The notes beneath the pieces are model-generated. The model saw nothing but the letters and a program-made list of their open reading frames with translations, made no database searches and was not told where the DNA came from. The position numbers and the translations under genes are program-made. DNA of 64,000 bases from the NCBI RefSeq assembly GCF_030295935.1, contig NZ_AP027362.1:3472001-3536000 (forward strand). The letters run 5' to 3'. Below are positions 28,748-36,954 of this stretch, piece by piece; position 1 is the first letter of the stretch; each line of letters opens with the position of its first letter. This DNA comes from Thalassotalea piscium. GTDB lineage: Bacteria; Pseudomonadota; Gammaproteobacteria; Enterobacterales; Alteromonadaceae.

Positions 28748-29113
28748 CTAAGCATACTTTTGCTTTTTTGGCTTATCTCTAACAATTAACCAAATAACGC
28801 CTGCCGCTATTAATATTGGCCAAAATACCCCTATCATCACCATAACCAATGAACCAACAACCAGTAGTCCTACAAAAATAATGGTGCCAAACACACTTAA
28901 TATAATCGCTAATGCAGCAAACACTAACAATACTACCACTAAAGCAGAGATGCTGATCGCTTTTAAAGGCTCTATATGCGTTTCGTCCATGTAAATATCT
29001 ACATTAAAAAACTCAATCAGACTTATGCCAAATACATAAGTTAAAAACAATGTCGCTGCAATTGCTAAACATAATGATTTGAAAAATGACATACTCTGCC
29101 CCTTTGTTAACAT
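28748..29113 (-). CDS. Small membrane protein of the Psp-like operon
   Basis: The 121-residue protein has an N-terminal membrane helix (residues about 10-30) and two or three more from 45 to 112 with valine/isoleucine/glycine-rich sequence, ending in a basic tail (VRDKPKKQKYA). I do not recognise a named family. Its start directly abuts the pspC-like gene (adjacent bases 29113/29114), so it is almost certainly cotranscribed and coupled with it. Confidence 0.75.
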   Translation of the reverse strand: MLTKGQSMSFFKSLCLAIAATLFLTYVFGISLIEFFNVDIYMDETHIEPLKAISISALVVVLLVFAALAIILSVFGTIIFVGLLVVGSLVMVMIGVFWPILIAAGVIWLIVRDKPKKQKYA

Positions 29114-29323
29114 TTACCTTGTCGGCATCAGCAACGAAGCCACTATATAAGCAACACCCGTTGCTACCGGAAAAGTGATTAGTGCGAATATTGCTGCAAC
29201 TCTTACTACAATTCTTGGTAAGTCATAATGCTTTGCAATACCTGCACACACGCCCGAAAGCTTTTTATGAATACTGTCTTTTGCCAATGTTTTTTCAATG
29301 CTATAACTGTGTTGGTATCTCAT
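29114..29323 (-). CDS. pspC: PspC-domain membrane protein
   Basis: The 69-residue protein consists almost only of a PspC domain: 'KKLSGVCAGIAKHYDLPRIV' followed by a hydrophobic helix 'IFALITFPVATGVAYIVASLL'. It lacks the long C-terminal region of E. coli PspC. PspC family members sense envelope stress at the inner membrane. It lies 85 bases downstream of pspA and directly upstream of the 28748-29113 gene. Confidence 0.88.
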   Translation of the reverse strand: MRYQHSYSIEKTLAKDSIHKKLSGVCAGIAKHYDLPRIVVRVAAIFALITFPVATGVAYIVASLLMPTR

Positions 29324-29408
29324 GTGTTACTCCTAAAATAAATTCCAATTTCGCTGTATGCTTAGCGCTCAAGATTTTCAGTCTTTCTGCGGTAAGCTTT
29401 AAAAAATA

Positions 29409-30071
29409 CTAACCGTTAGCAACTTTACTTTTTAACTCTGCTAACTCCTTTTCAACACTTTCGTCTTCTTCCAGCGCTTTAAATTGACTATCTAAATCGT
29501 TATTCCTTGTTAAGTCGTACGCTTCCAACTCAGCTTCAACACGATCAATTTTTTGCTGATAGCGTTCAAATTTATTCATTGCTTCGTCAATATTGTACAC
29601 ATTCTCTTGCTCTCGAACTTTTAAGCGGACCTGAGCCGATTGTTGACGTAAAATTAAAGCTTCTTGGCGACGTTTAGCTTCAGTTAACTTATCTTGAATA
29701 CTCTGACCATCGTCTTGTACTGACATTAGAAACTCTTCTAATGCTTGTAACTCAGCTGTTAATAATTCAATCTCTGATAAGGCTTTATGCTTAGCTGCCA
29801 GTGCAGCTTTAGCCAAGTCATCTCGTGCTTTACTTACTGCTCGTTCCGCTTTTTCTTGCCAGTTAGCCGCACTTGTTTCCAACACTCGTATTTGTCTTAA
29901 CAGTGACTTCTTTTCAGCGATGTGCTTAGCTGCTGTTGAGCGTACTTCAACTAATGTTTCCTCCATTTCAGTAATGATTAATTTAATCATTTTTTCAGGA
30001 TGTTCAGCTTTATCTAACATACTGTTTATATTTGCATTAATAATGTCGGTGAATCGTGTAAACATGCCCAT
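29409..30071 (-). CDS. pspA: Phage shock protein A (PspA/IM30 family)
   Basis: The 220-residue protein is almost entirely coiled coil. It starts 'MGMFTRFTDIINANINSMLDKAEHPEKMI', the amphipathic and first helix typical of PspA, and continues with heptads rich in Ala, Glu, Lys and Gln. PspA forms ESCRT-III-like assemblies that protect the inner membrane. The neighbours (PspC domain, membrane protein, exported small protein) and a sigma54-like promoter support a stress operon. PspB and PspF genes are not seen in the window. Confidence 0.92.
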   Translation of the reverse strand: MGMFTRFTDIINANINSMLDKAEHPEKMIKLIITEMEETLVEVRSTAAKHIAEKKSLLRQIRVLETSAANWQEKAERAVSKARDDLAKAALAAKHKALSEIELLTAELQALEEFLMSVQDDGQSIQDKLTEAKRRQEALILRQQSAQVRLKVREQENVYNIDEAMNKFERYQQKIDRVEAELEAYDLTRNNDLDSQFKALEEDESVEKELAELKSKVANG

Positions 30072-30082
30072 AATAAATCCCC

Positions 30083-30373
30083 TTATTTATTTAATTCAGT
30101 TGGTGAGTTTGTTTTTATTAAATTGCTTTTTGCAATAACTTGTTCTTTATCATTCCATTGCGTGGCTGCCATCTTTGCCATTAAAGCAATATCTGCTAAA
30201 TAAGATTTTTTAAGCTCTATTGCTATCGACTCAGTTACCTGTTGACCTTGAGCCGCAATAGCCTTGTCAATAGAAGTTAGAATCTCTTGGTCTTGAGCTG
30301 CAGCAGAAGTAGATACACCTAAACCGACTAAAAGTGGAATAATTGCTAATGTTTTAATTGCGTTTTTCATCAT
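30083..30373 (-). CDS. Small exported protein heading the Psp-like operon
   Basis: I choose ATG 30373 (or the next codon, 30370) because AAGGAT lies about six bases upstream and the protein then begins with a normal signal peptide (MMKNAIKTLAIIPLLVGLGVSTSAAA). A start at 30406 would add an odd 11-residue extension. The mature part is about 70 residues, helical and without recognised domain ('SIDKAIAAQGQQVTESIAIELKK'). It ends 11 bases before pspA, so it belongs to the same transcript. Confidence 0.75.
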   Translation of the reverse strand: MMKNAIKTLAIIPLLVGLGVSTSAAAQDQEILTSIDKAIAAQGQQVTESIAIELKKSYLADIALMAKMAATQWNDKEQVIAKSNLIKTNSPTELNK

Positions 30374-30431
30374 CGATATCCTTGGTAAAGTTAATTTGGT
30401 ATTCATTTAATCATGAAGTTATCTTTACTAT

Positions 30432-30448
30432 TACAAGTGACATGCCAA
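30432..30448 (-). promoter_or_regulatory. Sigma54-like promoter of the Psp-like operon
   Basis: On the minus strand the sequence is TTGGCATGTCACTTGTA: a -24 GG and a -12 TTGT element in the spacing of the sigma54 consensus TGGCACG-N4-TTGC, with T instead of the last C. The expected transcript start is about 50 bases before the ATG at 30373. Psp operons are typically sigma54/PspF-dependent, which supports the call. Confidence 0.6.
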
Positions 30449-30591
30449 CAATTAAAGTTTTCGTAAGCAACTGTTATTAAAGAAAAATAAATATTCTAAG
30501 TTTTTTTAACAAGATGTGGACATATTATGTCAAACCAAAAAATAGTGTATTTGACTAACGAATTGGTTAAAAAAACAAGTTATGGAATTAT

Positions 30592-30649
30592 TAGGATCTG
30601 TTGACCTTTAGTTTCAGGCGATAACTAAATGTAAGATCAACAAACCCTA
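30592..30649. repeat. Short MITE-like element C (58 bp)
   Basis: The left end TAGGATCTGTTGACCTT (30592-30608) and inverted right end AAGATCAACAAACCCTA (30633-30649) match at 14 of 17 bases and resemble the ends of elements A and B. Only 24 bases separate the arms, so this looks like an internally deleted copy. It lies just after the stop of the sulfurtransferase gene. Confidence 0.6.
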
Positions 30650-30663
30650 ATATAAAAGGTAGG

Positions 30664-31542
30664 TTATGCTATTGGCAAATTGTGATCTGAGCCCCATTCG
30701 CTCCATGAACCATCATAAACACTAACTGATTCAAATCCGGAAATTTCTGCTGCTAATGCCAATATACAAGCAGTTACACCAGAGCCACATGACATTACTA
30801 ATTGCTTATCTTTACTAGCGTGTGTTAATAAAAGCTGGCTAACTTCACTATTCGATTTAAATAAGCCATTATCCAGCAAGTTACTATAAGGTAAATTTAC
30901 TGAGCCTGGTATATGGCCCTTGCGTACACCTGCTCTGGGTTCTGCAGCCATGCCACTATAACGTTCGGCTGACCGAGCATCTAATATTGTTACAGCATTA
31001 TCATCTATCGCTTTCAATACTTGATCCTTATCGCAAAATAATTGCGTTTGCCTTTTGGCGATAAAATTACCTTGCTGTAGTTGAGTTGAATCATCCGCAC
31101 GGGCTGTTGGCAGCTGTAACTTCAACCATTGTGGTAAACCACCATTAAGCACATAAACATTTTTATGCCCCATCGCTTTAAACATCCACCAAACTCTTGC
31201 AGCGGAGAACAAGCCTAAATCGTCATAAGCAACAATAACTGAGTCATTATTTACGCCAATAGCCCTTGCCGCTAACTCAAATGCCTTTGCTGAAAGCATA
31301 GTATGAGGGCTGTTATTATTATGATCAGAAAATACACCATTGATATCACACCTAATAGCGCCTTTAATACAAACATCTGGCCACTTTGCATCAGGTAACG
31401 GCTGTGAACCAATAGGAGGAATACTCGCGTCAAGCACAAGAGTATTATTATCGGCAAGTATTGAATGAAGTTGCTCACAAGTTATAAGGGGGCTTTGAAA
31501 TTTAGGCATTTTTAAGTTACCGGCATCTAATAGCGCAGACAT
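30664..31542 (-). CDS. sseA: 3-mercaptopyruvate sulfurtransferase (two-domain rhodanese)
   Basis: The 292-residue protein has two rhodanese domains: an inactive N-terminal one (about 15-150, 'LVLDASIPPIGS', 'GHKNVYVLNGGLPQWL') and an active C-terminal one (165-290). The active loop is C252-G-S-G-V-T-A, the form typical of mercaptopyruvate rather than thiosulfate sulfurtransferases. It transfers sulfur from 3-mercaptopyruvate in the cytoplasm. No clear ribosome site decides between Met1 and Met12. Confidence 0.9.
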   Translation of the reverse strand: MSALLDAGNLKMPKFQSPLITCEQLHSILADNNTLVLDASIPPIGSQPLPDAKWPDVCIKGAIRCDINGVFSDHNNNSPHTMLSAKAFELAARAIGVNNDSVIVAYDDLGLFSAARVWWMFKAMGHKNVYVLNGGLPQWLKLQLPTARADDSTQLQQGNFIAKRQTQLFCDKDQVLKAIDDNAVTILDARSAERYSGMAAEPRAGVRKGHIPGSVNLPYSNLLDNGLFKSNSEVSQLLLTHASKDKQLVMSCGSGVTACILALAAEISGFESVSVYDGSWSEWGSDHNLPIA

Positions 31543-31609
31543 TACCGTAACTATGCATGATTTTTTAGAATGAATAAAGAAAGGAAATAAGTTAATTAAG
31601 TAACTATTG

Positions 31610-31747
31610 TTAAGCGTTCAAATTACCCTCCCGCTTTTGTATAGTTGTAGTATTTTCCGCTTCAAACAAACTAACAACAAATGATACGACCAACATGGTT
31701 AATGCTGGAGTAGTTATTAATACACCAATAGTAATTAGGCTAAGCAT
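31610..31747 (-). CDS. 45-residue putative single-pass membrane protein
   Basis: The frame starts at ATG 31747 with AAGGATAAAGGT directly upstream, a good ribosome site. The peptide begins MLSLITIGVLITTPALTMLV, forms one hydrophobic helix to about residue 30 and ends in a polar tail (ENTTTIQKREGNLNA). No family is recognised and no homology could be tested. It lies 67 bases before sseA on the same strand, behind a 330-base region with a palindrome. Confidence 0.5.
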   Translation of the reverse strand: MLSLITIGVLITTPALTMLVVSFVVSLFEAENTTTIQKREGNLNA

Positions 31748-32077
31748 ACCTTTATCCTTTATAAATACGAAGAACAATTAAATTATCTGTTCTTATTGAT
31801 CCGTAACATCAAGCTAAATTGGGTTTAATACCCTATAGGGTATAACCACCATCACTTTATTAGATACGTATAATCCCTTACAAAGGTTGTGCCATATTAA
31901 CTTTAATTTATACTCGCTTGATTTAATTATGAATTTTTATTTATAGATTAAACAAAAAAAGTAAAAATGAACAAAAGCATGAATATATTTGTAATATTTA
32001 CCAATTATTAGTTAATTAAACGCGTAAATTTTGCTTACAGTAAACAACGATAAGCAAAGTATACACAACAGCGTTCT
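31748..32077. other. Non-coding region upstream of the 45-residue gene
   Basis: No convincing gene is seen in these 330 bases. The only marked feature is the 16-base palindrome at 31828-31843. The half next to dusA is strongly AT-rich and probably holds the promoter of the minus-strand genes or the 3' region of dusA. Confidence 0.5.
31828..31843. promoter_or_regulatory. Perfect 16-bp palindrome ATACCCTATAGGGTAT, possible operator
   Basis: ATACCCTA is followed immediately by its exact inverse TAGGGTAT. It lies about 80 bases upstream of the 45-residue gene, a distance suited to an operator for a dimeric regulator. No regulator gene is adjacent, so the binding protein is unknown. Confidence 0.4.
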
Positions 32078-33040
32078 TTAATTGCTTACCTTAGCGAATG
32101 CGTCTTTTAGCAGCTGACTATTCGCGCCTTCTTTATTCGCGTTTTCGCTTAAATAACGACGAAATTGTTTAGCTCCTGCGAGTCCATTGCATAAGCCCAA
32201 CATATGGCGAGCAACATGCCAAACACGGCCGCCATTAGCAACATAACGGTCAATATAATCTGCCATTATGTTTATCACTGCTTCGCGCGTTAGTACTGCA
32301 TCATTATCTTGCCAAAGTGTTTTATCCGCTTGTGCTAACATATAAGGATTTTGATACACTTCTCGTCCAATCATCACACCATCAAGGTGTTGTAAATGCT
32401 CTTGGCTTTGTTCAAACGTTTTAATACCACCATTTATTGAAATGGCTAAATGACTAAAATCTCGTTTAATTTGATAAACCCGTTCGTAATCTAACGGTGG
32501 AACTTCACGATTTTGTTTCGGGCTTAAACCGCTAAGCCATGCTTTTCTGGCATGAATAATAAAATGCTGACAACCTGCCTGAGCCACAGTATCAACAAAG
32601 GTATGCAAAAATTCATAGCTGTCTTGATCATCAATGCCAATACGCGACTTCACCGTTACCGGAATTCCCGTCGCATTTTGCATTTCACTAACACATTGCG
32701 CCACCAACTGTGGCTCACTCATCAAACAAGCACCAAAACGACCATTTTGTACCCGATCAGACGGACAACCAACGTTGATATTTACTTCATCGTACCCATA
32801 CTGCTCAGCAATTTTCGCGCATTCAACCATAGCGTTAACATCGCTACCTCCAAGCTGCAATACTAAGGGATGCTCTTCATCGTTAAACGACAAGTAATCA
32901 CCTTTGCCAAACAAAATAGCACCTGTAGTCACCATCTCGGTATACAAAACCGTACGCTTAGACAACACGCGATAAAAATAACGCGCATGACGATCAGTCC
33001 AATCGAGCATAGGTGCAACAGAAAGTTTATGAGAAATCAT
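32078..33040 (-). CDS. dusA: tRNA-dihydrouridine(20/20a) synthase DusA
   Basis: The 320-residue flavoprotein starts 'SHKLSVAPMLDWTDRHARYFYR', diagnostic of DusA. Conserved are 'LQLGGSDV', the catalytic-cysteine region 'NINVGCPSDRVQNGRFGACLM' with the general-acid Cys in 'GACLM', 'SRIGIDD' and 'INGGI', and 'DGVMIGREVYQNPY' in the barrel. It reduces uridines in the D-loop of tRNA using FMN and NADPH. It stands alone, 176 bases from tamB. Confidence 0.95.
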   Translation of the reverse strand: MISHKLSVAPMLDWTDRHARYFYRVLSKRTVLYTEMVTTGAILFGKGDYLSFNDEEHPLVLQLGGSDVNAMVECAKIAEQYGYDEVNINVGCPSDRVQNGRFGACLMSEPQLVAQCVSEMQNATGIPVTVKSRIGIDDQDSYEFLHTFVDTVAQAGCQHFIIHARKAWLSGLSPKQNREVPPLDYERVYQIKRDFSHLAISINGGIKTFEQSQEHLQHLDGVMIGREVYQNPYMLAQADKTLWQDNDAVLTREAVINIMADYIDRYVANGGRVWHVARHMLGLCNGLAGAKQFRRYLSENANKEGANSQLLKDAFAKVSN

Positions 33041-33216
33041 GTAATTGAAAGTATAGCCTTTGTAGAAAATGTGTTTATATCAAGCCATTAAAAAAATAAC
33101 AGCAAAACTTTTCGCGAATTATACGGGTTTATGGGCGCTAAACAAAGAGGATAGTGTGAAGAGAAAATAGTTTAGGCTATTTTGCTACCGTGAACTTAAC
33201 TTATTGCTAGCAACGA

Positions 33217-36200
33217 TCATTTAATATCAAACGAGTAGTAAATATCAGCTGAGTTTTCTAGCCCTGATACTGTTTCTACCCACAATCGATTTAACAAATA
33301 GAACCTTACCGTTAGCTCATTAATTGGCTCCATTATGCCAATGCCATATTTAATATACACTTGCTCTCCAATATAGCCTGCAATAGAGGCTTGCTTGTCA
33401 TCGCCGTCTATTTCAATTCGATTAATTAATGGGAGTTTTTCAATTTGTGTTAACAAACCAGAGTAGTTGGTAATCGCCGTGCCTAAAGCAACACCAATGG
33501 CGGTATTACTGTCGCTAGTTTCAGCATCTAAGCCTCGCCCCCTTACTAAATATGACAAGGTTTCAGATTGCTGCATAGTCGGCTTTGAAAATAATTTAAT
33601 GTTTAAGCTATTGGCTAACCCTGTAGCTTCTATGCCAACAACAATGTTCTCTTTTTCGATACTTCGCGTTGCTTGTATTGAAACATAAGGGTTATTTACT
33701 GGGCCATTAAAAGCAATATTTCCTTTGGTCATCGACAAGTCTTGTCCATAGGCTCGATAACGACCTTCAGGAATTTTTAAACTACCAAAAAGTTGTACCG
33801 GTTGCTGTGGCTGCTGACTTATTTGTAGTTCACCACCAATGCGTCCAACAAACCCTTGCCCTTCAACCTTAAAAGCGTCCGCAATTAATACGCGAATATT
33901 AGTTAATATTTCAAATGGTTTTTCCTTGGCAACCTGTTCACCTTTATCATTAACAATAATTACGTCTTTGCTTAAACTTACACTGCCTTGAGGCAACTTA
34001 TTAATCGATAAGTGCCCATCAAGCACTTCAATCCGTCCAGTTAATTTAAGTGCAGAGGCATTTATTTGCGCAATAAGGTGCGGAGAAACGGTTAAGGTGA
34101 CGTCTGGCGGCACAGAAAAGTGTAACGACTCACCATCAAAGTTAAATTGCCCTTCAAGTTCATCCTTCCAATTAGCACTACCTGTTAAGCTTGCTGTTTT
34201 GTTATTAAGGTTAAGGCCTCCAGAAACAATAGCTTCCTTGCCGTTAAATGTAACCGCTAAATTTATCTCGTCTACGTTATTAATGTTACCCAAAATCTTA
34301 GTTTTGCCTTTGGTAAGTTTTACTTCACCATTAATTAAAGGATCGGTTAACTCCCCTGCTATATTAAGCTGGGTATTTAATAACCCTTCTAGCGACGAAA
34401 GCTCAGGGGTAAAAACTTGTAAAGGCGATAAGTTAAAATCGTTAATTGTTACATTGGTATCAACAAAACGGTAATCTTCAAGCGAAAGAGTGGTATTTGC
34501 ACTTAGGATTTCTCGGCTATCTAAGGTCAATAAATTTACATTACTTAGAAAACTACTGTTATTAAATTTTATGTTCAATTTACCTTGCTGCCACGCTAAT
34601 AAGGTGTGTAGCCCATCTTCTTTATCAACCTGAACATGCCCTTTATTAATAATAAAACCCGCATCAATAGTTGGCATGCTATTTTGCTGCCAGCCTATAA
34701 AAACATCACCCTCTAACGAGCTTTCTAAGCGCATATCATTAGGAATAAAAGATGTTAATAAATCGGTGTTTGCTGTTATAGCTAAAGCAAGTTTATCTTT
34801 GCCAAGGTTTAAGTGAACATTTTGGTTTAAACATAATTGCGCCCCTGTGCCAAGCCAACAATGCTTGTTCAGTGCTAGTGTCTTCTGACTATTATTGTAG
34901 ATAAGATTAATTGGCTGATCAGGTTTAAACGCTTGTTTAGCTAACGCAAGCGATAATGTTTGTGTATCGATTTTCACCTGTTCATTAGTAGGTGAATACT
35001 CACTATCAAAAACTAAGTCTACAGACGAGTCACCCAACCAAGCTAAATTAATGTTTTGCTGATTATAATTACCACGACTCCCTAAATTAAAATCATTAAT
35101 AAAGTGGTCACCCCAATTAATAGCCGCGCTAGTAAAAGTAATGTTATGCTGATGGTTGTTCAATGGGCTATATTGCACATTAAAGTTCACTTTATCACTA
35201 GCAAGTTGATCAAAAAGTATATTATCAACGCTCCCTTGCAAACTAACCTCAGGGTGTAATACTGGGCCCGAAATTTCAAAGGAAGCATTCAAGCCACCCT
35301 GTACTTGTGCAAGCAAGCTACTAATACTTTTTATATTAGTATGACCTTGAACATGCCAGTTTTCATCACTATAGCCTTCAATGTTAAGCGCTATATCACC
35401 ATAATGAAGTACGACTTCGCTGGGTGCTAATTTACCTGTGTGGTTAACATCAATATTCGCTTTGGCATTAAGTGTAATTTGGTTAATTTCACCGGTAAGC
35501 TCAGAGTTAATAAGCTTTACAGACCATTCATTGTTTTGCCAGAACCCTTCGCTTTTAATATCTCCTTGAATTCGTCCCGACAATCGCTGATCTATGGTAG
35601 GGAGTGTTAAACCATTAGAGTTAAGCGTTAGATTCCATGAAATTTTATCACCCAATTGCAGCTTACCTTTTAGATTAAGCTTGTTATTTGCATTAGGCTC
35701 TTCAAAATAAAGTGTATTAATTTGAAAGTGTTGATCTACATAATCAGCATTTAATTCCAGCAATGCATTTTGGTAGCCAAAGCCACTAATATTGCTTTGC
35801 AAAGCAATGTTTTGGTGATTAAGGTCGCCCTCACTTTGTAATGATAGTGTTGATGGAGTAACCACATCCGCAATATCGTCAGGCAAGGTAAATTTAGTGA
35901 CATCTGCTGATAACTTATAAGGTAAGTTTTCATTCGTAGCATCTATCGACATATTAGCTGTTAATGCTAATTCACCTTCACTACTGACCTTAGCAACTAA
36001 TTGAGATAAGTCGCCCTGCAGTAACAACTGCTGATTGGTATTATTTAACTGTGGCAATAATGCTAAGTCGCTAACCGCACTGTTAAGTGTAAGGTCAACC
36101 CCATAAGGTGGTACAAAGTTAAGCTTACCTTTTAGCGCAAACTCTCCCACAGTGCCTATGGTTGATGAAAGCTTCTCAATAGATAATTGTGTTTTATGCC

Positions 36201-36954
36201 ACGACAAGCGTGTAAAAGCATCTGATATGCTGAGTAATGAGTTCTCAGTACCTGTTTTTGATTGTTCTGTCACAGTGAGTGCTTTAACAATTAATGACTT
36301 TAACGATAATTTAAAGGGCAGGTATATTTCAGGTAACGTTGCTAATGGCCAAGCCGTATTAGCGACTACAGGCTTTACTTTAGCAGCTTCAGACTTAAGC
36401 AAAACAATATGAGCATTCGCCAACATAGAGTTTTCAATGGTGATCGTCATCTGTTTGGTCGCACTAATACTAACGGATAACGCACTCGAAAAATTCGCAA
36501 GTTTAATTGCCATTTTTTCACTATTAATTTGCGCTTTGCCTAAATAGAACTTTTTCATTTTTACAGAAAAAGGCAAAGTAAAGCTTACGGGAGCGTTAGG
36601 CTGCTCAACCACTGTTTCATTATCAGCTGAATTGTCTTTATGCATAGTCAATTGCAATGATGCAATACTTAACTCATCTATACACAACTGGTTTTTCCAA
36701 AAACACCGTAAATGCAATTGTAAACGAAGATCTTTTACCTCAATTAAGGCATTTTCGTTTTTAATAGTGAGTTGGCTTAACCTTAAATCATTTAAAAGCG
36801 CGCCACTTTCGTACTTCGCTTCGATAGGCGCAAACGCTTTTACAATATAAAACGATAACTGCGCGCCCCAAGAAGTAGAAAGCAAAATAGCAAAAAAACA
36901 GAGTAAGCCTGTCAGCCCCCCCATTAAGCCAAAACTAGCACGTTTATAGGTCAT
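33217..36954 (-). CDS. tamB: Translocation and assembly module protein TamB
   Basis: The 1245-residue protein has an N-terminal membrane anchor (about residues 8-30) and a long beta-rich periplasmic region of repeating amphipathic strands, ending with the DUF490 domain ('GNIAFNGPVNNPYVSIQATRS', 'SLVRG-like' 'LSYLVRGRGLDAET'). Length is normal for TamB. It spans the periplasm as a groove that supports outer-membrane protein or lipid transport with TamA. Its ATG overlaps the tamA stop (CTATGA), so the two are coupled. Confidence 0.94.
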   Translation of the reverse strand: MTYKRASFGLMGGLTGLLCFFAILLSTSWGAQLSFYIVKAFAPIEAKYESGALLNDLRLSQLTIKNENALIEVKDLRLQLHLRCFWKNQLCIDELSIASLQLTMHKDNSADNETVVEQPNAPVSFTLPFSVKMKKFYLGKAQINSEKMAIKLANFSSALSVSISATKQMTITIENSMLANAHIVLLKSEAAKVKPVVANTAWPLATLPEIYLPFKLSLKSLIVKALTVTEQSKTGTENSLLSISDAFTRLSWHKTQLSIEKLSSTIGTVGEFALKGKLNFVPPYGVDLTLNSAVSDLALLPQLNNTNQQLLLQGDLSQLVAKVSSEGELALTANMSIDATNENLPYKLSADVTKFTLPDDIADVVTPSTLSLQSEGDLNHQNIALQSNISGFGYQNALLELNADYVDQHFQINTLYFEEPNANNKLNLKGKLQLGDKISWNLTLNSNGLTLPTIDQRLSGRIQGDIKSEGFWQNNEWSVKLINSELTGEINQITLNAKANIDVNHTGKLAPSEVVLHYGDIALNIEGYSDENWHVQGHTNIKSISSLLAQVQGGLNASFEISGPVLHPEVSLQGSVDNILFDQLASDKVNFNVQYSPLNNHQHNITFTSAAINWGDHFINDFNLGSRGNYNQQNINLAWLGDSSVDLVFDSEYSPTNEQVKIDTQTLSLALAKQAFKPDQPINLIYNNSQKTLALNKHCWLGTGAQLCLNQNVHLNLGKDKLALAITANTDLLTSFIPNDMRLESSLEGDVFIGWQQNSMPTIDAGFIINKGHVQVDKEDGLHTLLAWQQGKLNIKFNNSSFLSNVNLLTLDSREILSANTTLSLEDYRFVDTNVTINDFNLSPLQVFTPELSSLEGLLNTQLNIAGELTDPLINGEVKLTKGKTKILGNINNVDEINLAVTFNGKEAIVSGGLNLNNKTASLTGSANWKDELEGQFNFDGESLHFSVPPDVTLTVSPHLIAQINASALKLTGRIEVLDGHLSINKLPQGSVSLSKDVIIVNDKGEQVAKEKPFEILTNIRVLIADAFKVEGQGFVGRIGGELQISQQPQQPVQLFGSLKIPEGRYRAYGQDLSMTKGNIAFNGPVNNPYVSIQATRSIEKENIVVGIEATGLANSLNIKLFSKPTMQQSETLSYLVRGRGLDAETSDSNTAIGVALGTAITNYSGLLTQIEKLPLINRIEIDGDDKQASIAGYIGEQVYIKYGIGIMEPINELTVRFYLLNRLWVETVSGLENSADIYYSFDIK

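Noticed and set aside
30527-30604. 25-codon frame ending in MITE-like element C
   Set aside because: The weak start context and the end within the repeat argue for chance.
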